Shown piece by piece: positions 18,934-27,833 of a stretch of DNA of 64,000 nt. Numbering within the stretch: the stretch's first letter is position 1; each line of letters opens with the position of its first letter. The notes beneath the pieces were generated by a model. That model was not told where the DNA came from, did no database searches, and saw nothing but the letters and a program-made list of their open reading frames with translations. The stretch is from Mesobacillus sp. AQ2 (GTDB lineage Bacteria; Bacillota; Bacilli; Bacillales; Cytobacillaceae): contig NZ_CP126080.1 in assembly GCF_030122805.1 (NCBI RefSeq), forward strand, positions 186,001 through 250,000. The letters are read 5' to 3'. The translations under genes and the position numbers were made by a program.

Positions 18934-19464
18934 ATGCTTTTCCAAAACGGTCATTTAAAAGTACGCAAATTAGAAGTAAAGGATAATTATATATTATCCA
19001 AGTGGCTTTCAGACCCGTCTGTTCTTGAATTTTATGAAGGAAGAGATAACCCATTTGATATAGGGAAAGTAAATGATGTTTTTTACAATCCTGAAGATGA
19101 TACAGTTAAATGTATTGTAGAATTTGATGGTAAGGAAATTGGATATATCCAATATTATAATTTAGATAGTGACACTAAAAATGTATATGGATACTTAAAT
19201 GGAAATATTTATGGGATCGATCAATTCATAGGTGAAGCAGAATATTGGAATAAAGGAATCGGCACATTACTTGTTACCTCTATGGTTGAATTCCTAATTA
19301 ATCATAAAAAAGCTGACCGATTAGTTATGGACCCTCAAGTTAGGAATGAGAGGGCTTTAAGATGTTATGAAAAATCTGGTTTCAAAAAAGTAAAACTACT
19401 CCCAAAACGTGAACTCCATGAAGGGGAATATCGGGATTGTTGGTTGATTGAATACATTAAATAA
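18934..19464 (+). CDS. GNAT acetyltransferase, aminoglycoside 6'-N-acetyltransferase-like
   Basis: A 176-residue GNAT protein. It opens LKVRKLEVKDNYILSKWLSD and has the phrase VLEFYEGRDNPFD, then the acetyl-CoA loop region (EYWNKGIGTLLV) and the C-terminal RNERALRCYEKSGFKKV. The order and wording resemble AacA4/AAC(6')-type and related enzymes, but chromosomal members often act on other amines, so drug resistance is not shown. ATG at 18934 follows AAGAGGGG; a longer frame to 18886 has no site. Base composition is more AT-rich than the backbone genes. Confidence 0.75.
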   Translation: MLFQNGHLKVRKLEVKDNYILSKWLSDPSVLEFYEGRDNPFDIGKVNDVFYNPEDDTVKCIVEFDGKEIGYIQYYNLDSDTKNVYGYLNGNIYGIDQFIGEAEYWNKGIGTLLVTSMVEFLINHKKADRLVMDPQVRNERALRCYEKSGFKKVKLLPKRELHEGEYRDCWLIEYIK

Positions 19465-19526
19465 ACTACTCTAATTGGGATTTTGAGTAAATAAATATCC
19501 TTAAGGTATTTGAAAGGGGTATGTCC

Positions 19527-19976
19527 ATGAAAAGGGTATTATCTTTGTTATTTTTATTAGTCCCCTTTATCGTATTGGGATGCAGTCAGAAAGAGGAAAG
19601 GTTTGACCACACGACACTAAAAGAGGAATTAAAAGAGGAAGGAATCGCGCCAAAGCTTCCGACTAAATTTCCTATGACCATAGTAGAGTACGAACGAGTT
19701 ATCCCTCCTCACGAAACAAATATAATCGAAGTGATATTCAAAGGAAAAGAAGGAGGAATGCTGTTTTCATTGACTATTCAACCACCCCCGGTTGAATACA
19801 AAAATCTTCAAAACAAAGAGGCTGTTATGGTTAACGGAGATAACGGTTTCTATATAAAAGGACCTGGATCCTCGCTTCATTGGACTGATGGTGATTACCA
19901 TTACATTTTGACATCCTATTCAGAAGAAAATGGGACCAAGGAAAAAATGATTGATACTGCCGAGTCATTTGAGTAA
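19527..19976 (+). CDS. Predicted lipoprotein, function unknown
   Basis: A 149-residue protein with a lipoprotein signal (MKRVLSLLFLLVPFIVLGC; Cys about residue 19) and an outer domain with KLPTKFPMTIVEYERVIPP and a DGDYHYILTSYSEENG end, which resembles small beta-rich DUF4367-type domains. No function can be given. ATG at 19527 is seven bases after GAAAGGGG; an ATG at 19521 is too close. Confidence 0.7.
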   Translation: MKRVLSLLFLLVPFIVLGCSQKEERFDHTTLKEELKEEGIAPKLPTKFPMTIVEYERVIPPHETNIIEVIFKGKEGGMLFSLTIQPPPVEYKNLQNKEAVMVNGDNGFYIKGPGSSLHWTDGDYHYILTSYSEENGTKEKMIDTAESFE

Positions 19977-20170
19977 GAAAAAAGCATTATTAGAAAAATA
20001 ACGAGTGCGTGGATTAAAGGTGAGTAAGTACTTTTTTGTTGAATTCATACCAGGCAGGAATGTTTAAGAAGAAATGTGGGCTTTCTATATTTGAGAAAAT
20101 CTGATCTAAATTCGGCAATTAAGCTTAAATTCTTAAATACTAAATTTGTATAAGGATGATAAAAGTTTAA

Positions 20171-20404
20171 ATGAATAATATCGATAGAAGAAATCGTTTA
20201 GGTGACGAACCTTTTAGTTTTCGAGTGACAAAAGATAATACAGTCTTTTTGGATTATTATGGTCGGCAGGTAAAGATCTTAAAAGGTACAGAAGCGGAGA
20301 AGTTCCTAAAGAGAATAAATGCTGCTGAAAATTCAACGGAAGAGCAAATCGTAATGGCGAAGATAACTGGGAATTTTAAAAGGGGTAATGAACGAAAAAA
20401 CTGA
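20171..20404 (+). CDS. Small hypothetical protein (77 aa)
   Basis: A 77-residue soluble protein with the core FSFRVTKDNTVFLDYYGRQV and KILKGTEAEKFLKRINAAEN. The pattern of a short beta hairpin followed by helices resembles small uncharacterised Bacillus proteins, but I cannot name it. The ribosome site (AAGGATGA) is about 11 bases from the ATG and moderate. Confidence 0.6.
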   Translation: MNNIDRRNRLGDEPFSFRVTKDNTVFLDYYGRQVKILKGTEAEKFLKRINAAENSTEEQIVMAKITGNFKRGNERKN

Positions 20405-20860
20405 GGGAAAATAGATAATTGTTTTAGGTTCAAGATCCTAAAACTGTCATAATCAAGGGAAGTAAAATTAAAATCACTATTTACAAATAGAGAGACTCTA
20501 AAAGTGGAATCAACTAAGTTAGAATTAAGGTAGAACTTTTTTGGTAAAATGTTGCGATGCTTTAAAGGGCATCGCATTTTATTTTTATACCTAAGAAGTT
20601 TGTGAAGAAAACTTCTTTTTAGCAGCTCGTATTTTACTCGATAAGCAGGATAATTTAAGTGTATTTCTTCACAGATTTATTCCTAAACTCTTACCGAATG
20701 CCTGGTGCATCACTTACACCAAGAATGACACTTTATTACTGTAGGTTTACATTTGTTTAACAAATCGCAGGAAAAGACGGAATTTCCAAGCCAGTGGAGA
20801 ATTTTATAGGTATAGTGAGAAATAGGGGGCAATATCAGAAGCTAATTAGGGGGACTATAT
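20405..20860. other. Gene-free stretch before ftsZ2
   Basis: Contains one terminator-like hairpin (GCGATGC with GCATCGC, 20553-20580, then ATTTTATTTTT) and the ftsZ2 leader. I see no gene and no clear riboswitch; a usable promoter for ftsZ2 is not obvious (TATAGT at 20814-20819 has no good -35). Confidence 0.6.
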
Positions 20861-22123
20861 ATGCTAGAATTCGATACTAATATCGATCAATTTGCGACTA
20901 TAAAAGTAATTGGTGTAGGCGGCGGCGGAAATAATGCCGTGAATAGGATGATTGAGGACGGTGTGCAGGGAGTAGAGTTCATTTCTGTGAATACAGATGC
21001 GCAGGCTCTCAACATGTCAAAAGCAGAGGTCACTATGCAAATCGGCGGTTCGCTGACCAGGGGCCTGGGGGCCGGTGCCAATCCTGAAATCGGCAGAAAG
21101 GCTGTTGAAGAAAGCAGGAAGCAAATCAGGGATGCTCTGGAAGGTGCGGACATGGTGTTCGTAACTGCCGGAATGGGAGGCGGAACAGGGACCGGAGCTG
21201 CGCCGGAGATTGCCCATATAGCGCGTGAACTTGGTGCACTTACAATTGGAGTGGTGACTCGTCCGTTCACTTTTGAAGGCCGCAAGCGGGCACAAAATGC
21301 GGCAGCCGGAATTGAAGAGATGAAGAAAGCCGTCAATACGTTAATCATCATTCCAAACGAGCGGTTGCTGCAAATCGTCGACAAGAAAACGCCGATGATT
21401 GAAGCCTTCCGTGAGGCAGACAATGTTCTCAGGCAGGGTGTCCAGGGCATTTCAGATTTGATCGCCGTGCCAGGCTTGATCAACCTCGACTTTGCTGACG
21501 TGAAAACGATCATGTCAAACAAAGGAACGGCGCTAATGGGCATCGGTGTCGCTTCAGGCGAAAACCGTGCTGCCGATGCTGCCAAAAAGGCCATTTCCTC
21601 GCCATTGCTAGAAACAAGCATCAATGGCGCGAAAGGAGTGCTGATGAACATCACAGGCGGCATGAACCTTAGTTTGTATGAAGTACAGGAAGCCGCCGAC
21701 ATTGTGGCAGCGGCAACAGATGACCAGCTTAACATGATTTTTGGGTCGGTCATCAATGAAAACCTGACAAATGAAATCATGGTGACCGTCATTGCGACCG
21801 GCTTCGATCATGATATTGAGGAAGCACAGCCAACGAACACATCACGCCGTCCTGGAGACATGATTGCCAATTCACGTGAGAAATACAACTCTCAATCGAG
21901 ACAGCGAGAGCGTATTGCCTATGCAGAAACGGGAAATTACGGCCAAGCTCAAAACCACAGCCAAACCGGCAGTTACGGCCAGTCCGGAAACTATGGCCAA
22001 TCGGGCAACTACAGTAATCCGCCTGCCTACGAGGAGCCCGCGAATTACGATCGGGGTACCAAGCAGCCAGATGACTCGCTTGAGATTCCATCGTTTTTGC
22101 GAAAGCGAAGCAGAAGACGGTAA
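20861..22123 (+). CDS. ftsZ: Cell division protein FtsZ, stand-alone copy
   Basis: A 420-residue tubulin-like GTPase. It has the GTP-binding loop [15 protein letters not shown], the tubulin signature [10 protein letters not shown], the T7 loop [11 protein letters not shown] needed for catalysis, and the conserved C-terminal peptide [14 protein letters not shown] that binds FtsA, SepF and ZapA. It should therefore be able to polymerise. The linker (about residues 320-400) contains copies of a [15 protein letters not shown] repeat. It is not beside ftsA or murB as the usual division ftsZ is, and is monocistronic with its own terminator, so it is most likely a second FtsZ. A ribosome site (TTAGGGGG) precedes the ATG. 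Confidence 0.93.
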   Translation: MLEFDTNIDQFATIKVIGVGGGGNNAVNRMIEDGVQGVEFISVNTDAQALNMSKAEVTMQIGGSLTRGLGAGANPEIGRKAVEESRKQIRDALEGADMVFVTAGMGGGTGTGAAPEIAHIARELGALTIGVVTRPFTFEGRKRAQNAAAGIEEMKKAVNTLIIIPNERLLQIVDKKTPMIEAFREADNVLRQGVQGISDLIAVPGLINLDFADVKTIMSNKGTALMGIGVASGENRAADAAKKAISSPLLETSINGAKGVLMNITGGMNLSLYEVQEAADIVAAATDDQLNMIFGSVINENLTNEIMVTVIATGFDHDIEEAQPTNTSRRPGDMIANSREKYNSQSRQRERIAYAETGNYGQAQNHSQTGSYGQSGNYGQSGNYSNPPAYEEPANYDRGTKQPDDSLEIPSFLRKRSRRR

Positions 22124-22134
22124 ATCCACAAAGA

Positions 22135-22165
22135 AAAGGCCAAATCCTATGAGATTTGGCCTTTT
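22135..22165. terminator. Terminator of ftsZ2
   Basis: AAAAGGCCAAATC pairs perfectly with GATTTGGCCTTTT. Confidence 0.85.
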
Positions 22166-22678
22166 AATATGATTCCGCCATTTTAACGTTAGATATAAAA
22201 GGTAGATTGAATAATGACCCGAAAAGAAACTCTGGGCCGGCTTCCTTCTACGGATATTGTCTAGTTAGGTCTGGCCGGTTATACATACCATTGAATTATA
22301 AAAACCAATCACTACCCTGTAAATTCTTCGAAAGCATGCATGCAGACCTCGCCGTAGCGAAAGTCCTCAATATATAGGCCCCCATTTTAGTTTTGTTTTT
22401 GGATTTTCTATCAGACTATAAACGGAAGTAATTTTGAAGAAAAAGAAACGACTACTGAAAGGTAAGCACTCAGAAATAATTCTTATAATTAATTGCGAGG
22501 AACTACAATCTGAGTTAGTAAAGGACTACTTTTCAATCATTATGCATTAGGTGTTGCAGCAGTCAAATAGGATTGTGGCTTACTGTGCTTAAAAAGCCAT
22601 TATTCAGTAATCTATTGACTGGATTAGAATGACTGAATTAAGAATCATTATGGACAGATCAATACATTTTCATCTTTC
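22166..22678. other. Gene-free stretch between ftsZ2 and the phosphoesterase gene
   Basis: About 510 bases between convergent genes. I find no gene, tRNA or known RNA motif; a GGCCGG/CCGGCC-type complementarity near 22236-22280 is the only structure seen. Confidence 0.5.
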
Positions 22679-23482
22679 TTAAATTTCTATAACTTTAACT
22701 CTTGAAAAAATCTCTTCCTCCACTGATTCACAGTCCCATTCGTGAGGGTAGTAGCCTAACGGGTTACAGATGATTTCCATTCCTTTATACTGTTCGTGAT
22801 ATCGTCTATGAATATGGCCAAAAATATATTTTTTCACGCCATATTTCACTGCTAATTCCCCGAAACGTGAACTGCCCATCATGGCATTGAAAAAGTCCCA
22901 GCTAGGGTCGTCCTTATATATAACAAACTTGGGAAAAGGGACGAAATGTGTGACCATGATAATATTTTTCCCGCTATACGCACTTAGCCACCCCTCTAAC
23001 TTTTCACAATAACGCTCAGTTTCATCCTGATCCTGACCGGGCCAATTTGCATATAGCTTGTCTGGCCAAGTGAATTTATTAAACTTCCCGAGTGCAAATT
23101 GTTCTCTCGTATAACCCTTTACTCCAAAAGTATAATCATACCAGCCCCCATCGCCGATAATCACCCAATCATTGTTTAACTCAATTGGTCCACTTCCAAG
23201 ATTACCTGGAAACTCAAGCAGTATTTCGTAAGAGGTTTTTGAATCCTCATAATAAATATCGTGGTTTCCATGCACAAATAAAACCCTGGTTTGTGGAAAA
23301 TCACTTTGTAATTGATTTAAAAGATCAAGGGTTTTTTTAGGGCCTGCGGTCATATCACCGCTTAAAATGAACACATCAGGTAAATGGGCTTCAATCCATC
23401 TTTTTAGCACAGTCATAATATCAGTACCGGTATTTTTCCGGTTTAAACCTTCATGAATATCAGACAAAATGGCAATTTTCAA
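22679..23482 (-). CDS. Metallophosphoesterase
   Basis: A 267-residue calcineurin-like phosphoesterase with all five metal-binding blocks: SDIHEG, LSGDMTAGP, GNHDIYY, THFVPFP and GHIHRRYH. It is cytoplasmic (no signal). Such enzymes cleave phosphoester bonds in nucleotides, RNA/DNA or proteins; the substrate is unknown. I chose TTG at 23482 (MKIAILSDIHEG) because GGGAG is eight bases upstream; a GTG at 23491 is too close to it. Confidence 0.85.
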   Translation of the reverse strand: MKIAILSDIHEGLNRKNTGTDIMTVLKRWIEAHLPDVFILSGDMTAGPKKTLDLLNQLQSDFPQTRVLFVHGNHDIYYEDSKTSYEILLEFPGNLGSGPIELNNDWVIIGDGGWYDYTFGVKGYTREQFALGKFNKFTWPDKLYANWPGQDQDETERYCEKLEGWLSAYSGKNIIMVTHFVPFPKFVIYKDDPSWDFFNAMMGSSRFGELAVKYGVKKYIFGHIHRRYHEQYKGMEIICNPLGYYPHEWDCESVEEEIFSRVKVIEI

Positions 23483-23491
23483 ATCAATCAC

Positions 23492-23870
23492 TCCCAGCCA
23501 AAATTAAGTTATCGCCTAAAATGCCCTACTATATTGGTCCTAACGAGAACCATTTCTCTAAAACAGAGTAATAATCCTCCCAAATTTCAATTTAGTTTGT
23601 ATACTTTCTAGAGGGTCTTTATTTTCGTAAAATTGATTTGGTAAAAGAAGATGTGTTGTAAATGGTTCCAATTATTGCAGCGGCAAGGTTGCCTGAAAAT
23701 AGGACCGTCTGAAAACTCAGAACGTCTAATAGACAAAAAAATAAATACTGTCCTTTATAAATTAAGTTTAGTATCGGGTGCAAGCTATGCCCAATGTGCG
23801 ACCGAAAATTTTCCTCATTCTTTTTAAATAAACGGTGTAGAGTAGTTTAAAAAGGTTACCAAGGGATTGA
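23492..23870. other. Gene-free divergent region
   Basis: About 380 AT-rich bases between divergent genes. I see no gene or structured RNA. Confidence 0.5.
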
Positions 23871-23876
23871 TTGAGA

Positions 23877-24287
23877 ATGAGTTTAGCTTCCTACATTGGC
23901 TGCAATATAGAATTATCAATAAACGATGATGGATCTTCAGGTGGTTTTTTTTACATTGGAAGTTGTTTTGCAGGAGAAAGAGAACTCCAAAATGTAAAGA
24001 AATATCAGTTGACTACCCCTTATGTTTACGAGGTATCAAGTCACTGGGGAATTGAGATTTCGGAATATATGGACCAAGAAACATGTGCTGAATCAAAAGT
24101 AAAGCTGTTAGAACTTTGTAATAGAATGAACAACTATCTTGTAAAAGGGGATTATTTTGAACTGTATAGTTGTTGGATTGGAGAAGAAAAGGATAAGCGA
24201 GAGGGTGAGATCATCTTCCAAATCAATAACTTTGATATTGACCAGATTGAAATACCAGAAAAAACGTTAGTTAGATTCGAAAAATGA
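23877..24287 (+). CDS. Hypothetical protein
   Basis: A soluble, acidic protein of 136 residues from ATG 23877 (a TTG at 23871 is also in frame). Visible phrases are SLASYIGCNIELSINDDGSS, YVYEVSSHWGIEISEYMD and LYSCWIGEEKDKREGEI. Such small Bacillus proteins are sometimes immunity-like, but nothing nearby supports this. I do not recognise a family. A bidirectional terminator follows. Confidence 0.55.
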   Translation: MSLASYIGCNIELSINDDGSSGGFFYIGSCFAGERELQNVKKYQLTTPYVYEVSSHWGIEISEYMDQETCAESKVKLLELCNRMNNYLVKGDYFELYSCWIGEEKDKREGEIIFQINNFDIDQIEIPEKTLVRFEK

Positions 24288-24315
24288 TGGCTTTCTACAA
24301 CTAACGATCAACTAT

Positions 24316-24358
24316 AAAAAATGCTTGAAGCCCATCTAGGCTCCAAGCATTTTTTATG
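24316..24358. terminator. Bidirectional terminator between convergent genes
   Basis: AAAAAATGCTTGAAGCC pairs with GGCTCCAAGCATTTTTT around CATCTA. Confidence 0.85.
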
Positions 24359-24363
24359 AACCT

Positions 24364-24942
24364 TTATGATTTCTTCGATCTTTTTAGATACATATAAATC
24401 AAATATCCAATAATCACGACAGCTCCGAGGGCAATTGTCAGCATTGCGAAGTTTTCTTCGATGAACGGCATGGCTTTGTCGCCCAGTGCAACAATGATGG
24501 CTGCTTCAAGGAAGAAGCGCAGGCCGCGGCCGATGATGGACCAGATGATGAGTGTAGGAATCTTGACGTTTGAGATTCCGGAAAAAATCGTGAAGACTTT
24601 ATATGGAATAGGTGTAAAGCCGGCAATCAGGATGGCCATTGCACCGTATTTCTCGAAATAGCGTTCGACCAGGACAATTTTCTCTTCTTTTATAAAATAT
24701 CGAAGGATGGGACGGCCGACTTTTTTGCCGATATACCAGCCAAGCAGGGCACCGAGCACGGAACCGGTTGTGGTGATGAAGGCATACCAGAGAGCCTTGT
24801 CAGGGTTGGAGATCCCCATCGGAATCAGCAAAACATCGGGAGGAATCGGGAAAAAAGAAGATTCCAGGAAAGAGACGAAGAATAATCCCCATGAACCAAA
24901 TTCAAGCAGCCATTCTTCAATCGAGTGAATCCATTCAGACAT
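24364..24942 (-). CDS. DedA/VTT-family membrane protein (YqaA-like)
   Basis: A 192-residue membrane protein. FFVSFLESSFFPIPPDVLLI, GSVLGALLGWYIGKKVGRPI and FTPIPYKVFTIFSGISNV are the signatures of the SNARE-associated/DedA (VTT) superfamily. These proteins handle lipid carriers or membrane stress in bacteria. An AAAGGAG site lies ten bases before ATG 24942. Convergent with the hypothetical gene to the left, divergent from the TauE-like gene to the right. Confidence 0.88.
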   Translation of the reverse strand: MSEWIHSIEEWLLEFGSWGLFFVSFLESSFFPIPPDVLLIPMGISNPDKALWYAFITTTGSVLGALLGWYIGKKVGRPILRYFIKEEKIVLVERYFEKYGAMAILIAGFTPIPYKVFTIFSGISNVKIPTLIIWSIIGRGLRFFLEAAIIVALGDKAMPFIEENFAMLTIALGAVVIIGYLIYMYLKRSKKS

Positions 24943-25078
24943 TAAACAGTATCTCCTTTGAATTGTTATAGTAAGTGTCAATTGAGCCTAATTAGAAGTA
25001 TACCATTTATAATTCTGCAAGAGCCAATTATTAATGGTATCCTAAAAAAGGAAATAGTCTATAAAAGGGATGTTGTCT

Positions 25079-25939
25079 ATGGAATATATACCTTTTCTGC
25101 TGCTGGGCGGATTGATCAGCGTAATGTCGGGTTTCTTCGGAGTTGGGGGAGGTTTTATCCTGACACCGATCTTACTATTGATTGGTTTTTCGCCGCTTGA
25201 AGCGATCACGACGAGCTTGTTTTTCACGGTGGGCACATCAATGTCAGGGATTGCCGCTCACATCCGCATGAAAAATATCCTCTGGAAAGAGGGACTGATC
25301 ATGGGGCTAAGCGGGATTGTCGCGACACAGCTGGCCCGGCCGATTGTATATGCTCTTGAAGCGCGGGGCTGGGATGACATTGTCATTCCGTTCCTTTATA
25401 TTGTGCTGCTCGCTTATTTTGCGATAAAAATGATTCGCCAGGGCAAAAAGAAAGACGGAGAGAATCCCGCACCCGCTCATTTTTCGGTACCAAAGCTTTT
25501 AGCAGTTGGGTTCGTCGGCGGCTTTGTTTCGGCATCGCTTGGAGTAGGAGGCGGCTTCATCATTGTCCCGCTTATCATCACCTCGCTGGGATTCAATCCT
25601 AAAAAAGCAGTCGGAACGAGTTTGTTTGCAGTGCTGCTCATCGTCTCAGTTGGTTTCATTTCCTATGCGGTCAACACACAAATCGATTACTTCATTGGTT
25701 TGATGCTGATTGCCGGTGCGTTAGTCGGCGCTCAATTCGGTGCCAGAATGACTGCATATTTTGAAAACAAAGAAATGAATGCGATGTTAGGGATGCTGTA
25801 CATTGTCACGCTGGCAGGAGCTGTTCTGAAGCTGGTTGACCTGAACAAAACCGGGCTTGTACTCATGGGAATCTTCATTGTGTACTTCTTTGTAAGGGCC
25901 ATAGGTAAAATCAGGGCAAAGGCAATGGAAAAAGGCTGA
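25079..25939 (+). CDS. TauE/SafE-family membrane transporter (sulfite exporter type)
   Basis: A 286-residue membrane protein made of two similar halves, each with the family motif: GFFGVGGGFILTPILLLIGF near the N-terminus and ASLGVGGGFIIVPLIITSLG in the middle, followed by KKAVGTSLFAVLL. TauE/SafE proteins export sulfoacetate, sulfite or other organic anions. ATG at 25079 fits AAAAGGGA eight bases upstream. The substrate is not readable. Confidence 0.88.
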   Translation: MEYIPFLLLGGLISVMSGFFGVGGGFILTPILLLIGFSPLEAITTSLFFTVGTSMSGIAAHIRMKNILWKEGLIMGLSGIVATQLARPIVYALEARGWDDIVIPFLYIVLLAYFAIKMIRQGKKKDGENPAPAHFSVPKLLAVGFVGGFVSASLGVGGGFIIVPLIITSLGFNPKKAVGTSLFAVLLIVSVGFISYAVNTQIDYFIGLMLIAGALVGAQFGARMTAYFENKEMNAMLGMLYIVTLAGAVLKLVDLNKTGLVLMGIFIVYFFVRAIGKIRAKAMEKG

Positions 25940-26036
25940 TGCTTGGTCTTAATGGATTCGGTTTAGGAGTAGAAAAACTAAATGCACACACCAATTTGCA
26001 ACTTAATCAGCAAACAAAATCTATGTAATTTCCCAC

Positions 26037-26080
26037 TTGAAAACGCTCAGCAAAAATTGACTTGCTGTGCGTTTTTTGCG
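26037..26080 (+). terminator. Terminator after the TauE-like gene
   Basis: AAACGC-T-CAGCAA pairs with TTGCTG-T-GCGTTT with one internal mismatch, followed by TTTTTTG. Confidence 0.6.
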
Positions 26081-26211
26081 TTTATGGAATTGTTTAAGTT
26101 ATTTTGTGAAGTTATACACTTAAACGTTAGCAGTTTAGGTGAAGAAGGGTTTTCAGAGTAAGGTGAAGAAAATATTAGTGATTGATATGATTTGGTCAGG
26201 CGGGTGAGAAA

Positions 26212-26781
26212 ATGATTAATTATTATGGTACATCCAGATTAGAAACGGATCGATTAGTTCTTCGGAAGATTGAACTTTCTGATGCTCAAAGTATATTTGA
26301 TCATTGGCTTTCAGATGATCGAGTAATGGATAATCTTATAAAAGGTGCACACAAGTCTTTAGCAGAAACTATTGAGAGGGTAACAGAAATCGTAAGTAAA
26401 TATGATACCCAGGATTTCTGTTATTGGGGTATAGAACTGAAAGCAAGTGGTGAATTGATTGGAGCTATTGACCTCTTCAATTTTGATAGTATGACTGAGA
26501 ATTGTGAAGTAGGTTATTCAATCGGTTACTCCTGGTGGAACAAGGGGTATGGAACTGAGGCATTAAGAGCTGTCATTGAATTTGGCTTTAGACATATGAA
26601 CATTCACAAAATATCAGCATCACATAATACTGATAATCCAGCCTCTGGAAAAATAATGCGTAAAGTGGGAATGGAACAAGAAGGAACCTTTAAGCACATG
26701 ATTCGAAATGCCAAGAATCATTATAAGGATTGTGCTGTATATGGGCTCCTTCAGGAAGATTATTTTAAAAATGTGAAGTGA
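26212..26781 (+). CDS. GNAT acetyltransferase, RimJ/RimL type
   Basis: A 189-residue protein with the RimJ/RimL layout: LETDRLVLRKIELSDAQSIF, the acetyl-CoA region VGYSIGYSWWNKGYGTEALR and NIHKISASHNTDNPASGKIM, then RKVGMEQEGTFK. These enzymes acetylate protein N-termini or small amines. ATG with GGGTGAGAAA upstream. AT-rich, like other genes of this accessory stretch. Confidence 0.85.
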   Translation: MINYYGTSRLETDRLVLRKIELSDAQSIFDHWLSDDRVMDNLIKGAHKSLAETIERVTEIVSKYDTQDFCYWGIELKASGELIGAIDLFNFDSMTENCEVGYSIGYSWWNKGYGTEALRAVIEFGFRHMNIHKISASHNTDNPASGKIMRKVGMEQEGTFKHMIRNAKNHYKDCAVYGLLQEDYFKNVK

Positions 26782-26820
26782 CAAAAGGTGAGCGTTAGTT
26801 GGTGAGATAATATATGGATA

Positions 26821-26857
26821 CAAAGGGACCGATAGTTCTATAACGGTCTCTTTTTTA
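26821..26857 (+). terminator. Terminator after the RimJ/RimL-type gene
   Basis: AAAGGGACCG pairs with CGGTCTCTTT (one G-U pair) followed by TTTT. Confidence 0.7.
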
Positions 26858-26987
26858 TGGCTTCAGCATATAAACCTGCAGACATTTTAACAAGTCAATC
26901 CATAAGTGGCTGCCAGTCTTCAGACTGATATTTGATGTTTTCTACTTCAAAACCAAATCCGTAAGCTTGGTCTCAGCCTTTTTTCAT

Positions 26988-27833
26988 TTATGCCTCCGAT
27001 GTGAGAGGGTGCTTGAAAAAACGCGGGAACTCTTGTCCGATGCCAATTTTTACAAATAATTCTCCGTCCCGTTTAAAAGGAAGTGATCGAAAGTCCAAAT
27101 CCTTGTAGTCAGGTGTGTAATGAAAGACAACTTCCCCTGCAGGAAGGATATTGGTGATATTCACCGGCGAGGTGCTGATTACATCATACAGTTGGACCTG
27201 ACCGTTCTCTTCCGTGAAAATGACAATCGCGTCCTCTTTCTCAGCATAATAAAGATGGTCGGGAAAAACATTCAGGATATGGTACATGGTGATGCCGCCA
27301 GAGTTTGCAGTCGCAAAGGCCTGGGAAACTGGCGCTCTCCCATAAACAATTTTTTCAATCTGCTTAAGATCTGCCGGAATCTCCAGTTTCCTTAATCCTG
27401 CCCGGTCTGTATTAGAAGGAATTATCGTTGAAAACTGGTGCTCCTCAACCCGTTCAAAACCGAACTTCGGGTAAAAATCAAGCACGCTGTCATTGGCGAA
27501 CAGATACACGTAATCATACTTTCCCTCATATTCGGCCAGCACATGGTTCATCAGACTTGCTGACAACCCTCTATGGCGATAATCAGGATGCGTCATTACA
27601 GTACCAATTTGCAGGGCTTTGAGGCTTTTTCCAGCTATGATCAACTCAAGCTCATTGACCGATACATTCGCGATCACCCGACCGCCATCCGTAAAGGAAA
27701 ACGGAATATATCGACTTCCCCAATACCCTTTTTCATGCCAGTTGGTAAAATCAAGTCCGAAAATGTCGGAGGCAAGCTGGATGAAACTTCCCCTCAAAAC
27801 ATTATTATCACGATAATTGCTTACTAGCTTCAT
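26988..27833 (-). CDS. GNAT acetyltransferase with C-terminal extension
   Basis: 281 residues. The N-terminal half is a GNAT domain: KALQIGTVMTHPDYRHRGLS (the R/Q-x-x-G-x acetyl-CoA loop) and YLFANDSVLDFYPKFGFERV. The second half has the look of an Eis-like regulatory domain. The start ATG overlaps the rodA-like stop by four bases (ATGA), so it is translated from the same mRNA. AGGAG lies ten bases upstream. Substrate unknown. Confidence 0.82.
   Translation of the reverse strand: MKLVSNYRDNNVLRGSFIQLASDIFGLDFTNWHEKGYWGSRYIPFSFTDGGRVIANVSVNELELIIAGKSLKALQIGTVMTHPDYRHRGLSASLMNHVLAEYEGKYDYVYLFANDSVLDFYPKFGFERVEEHQFSTIIPSNTDRAGLRKLEIPADLKQIEKIVYGRAPVSQAFATANSGGITMYHILNVFPDHLYYAEKEDAIVIFTEENGQVQLYDVISTSPVNITNILPAGEVVFHYTPDYKDLDFRSLPFKRDGELFVKIGIGQEFPRFFKHPLTSEA

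Noticed and set aside
18934..19464. Aminoglycoside resistance gene
   Set aside because: The AAC(6')-like wording is suggestive only; similar chromosomal GNATs have other substrates and no mobile context is present.
20887..21792. 301-codon minus-strand frame antisense to ftsZ2
   Set aside because: Low-complexity shadow frame of a strongly biased gene.
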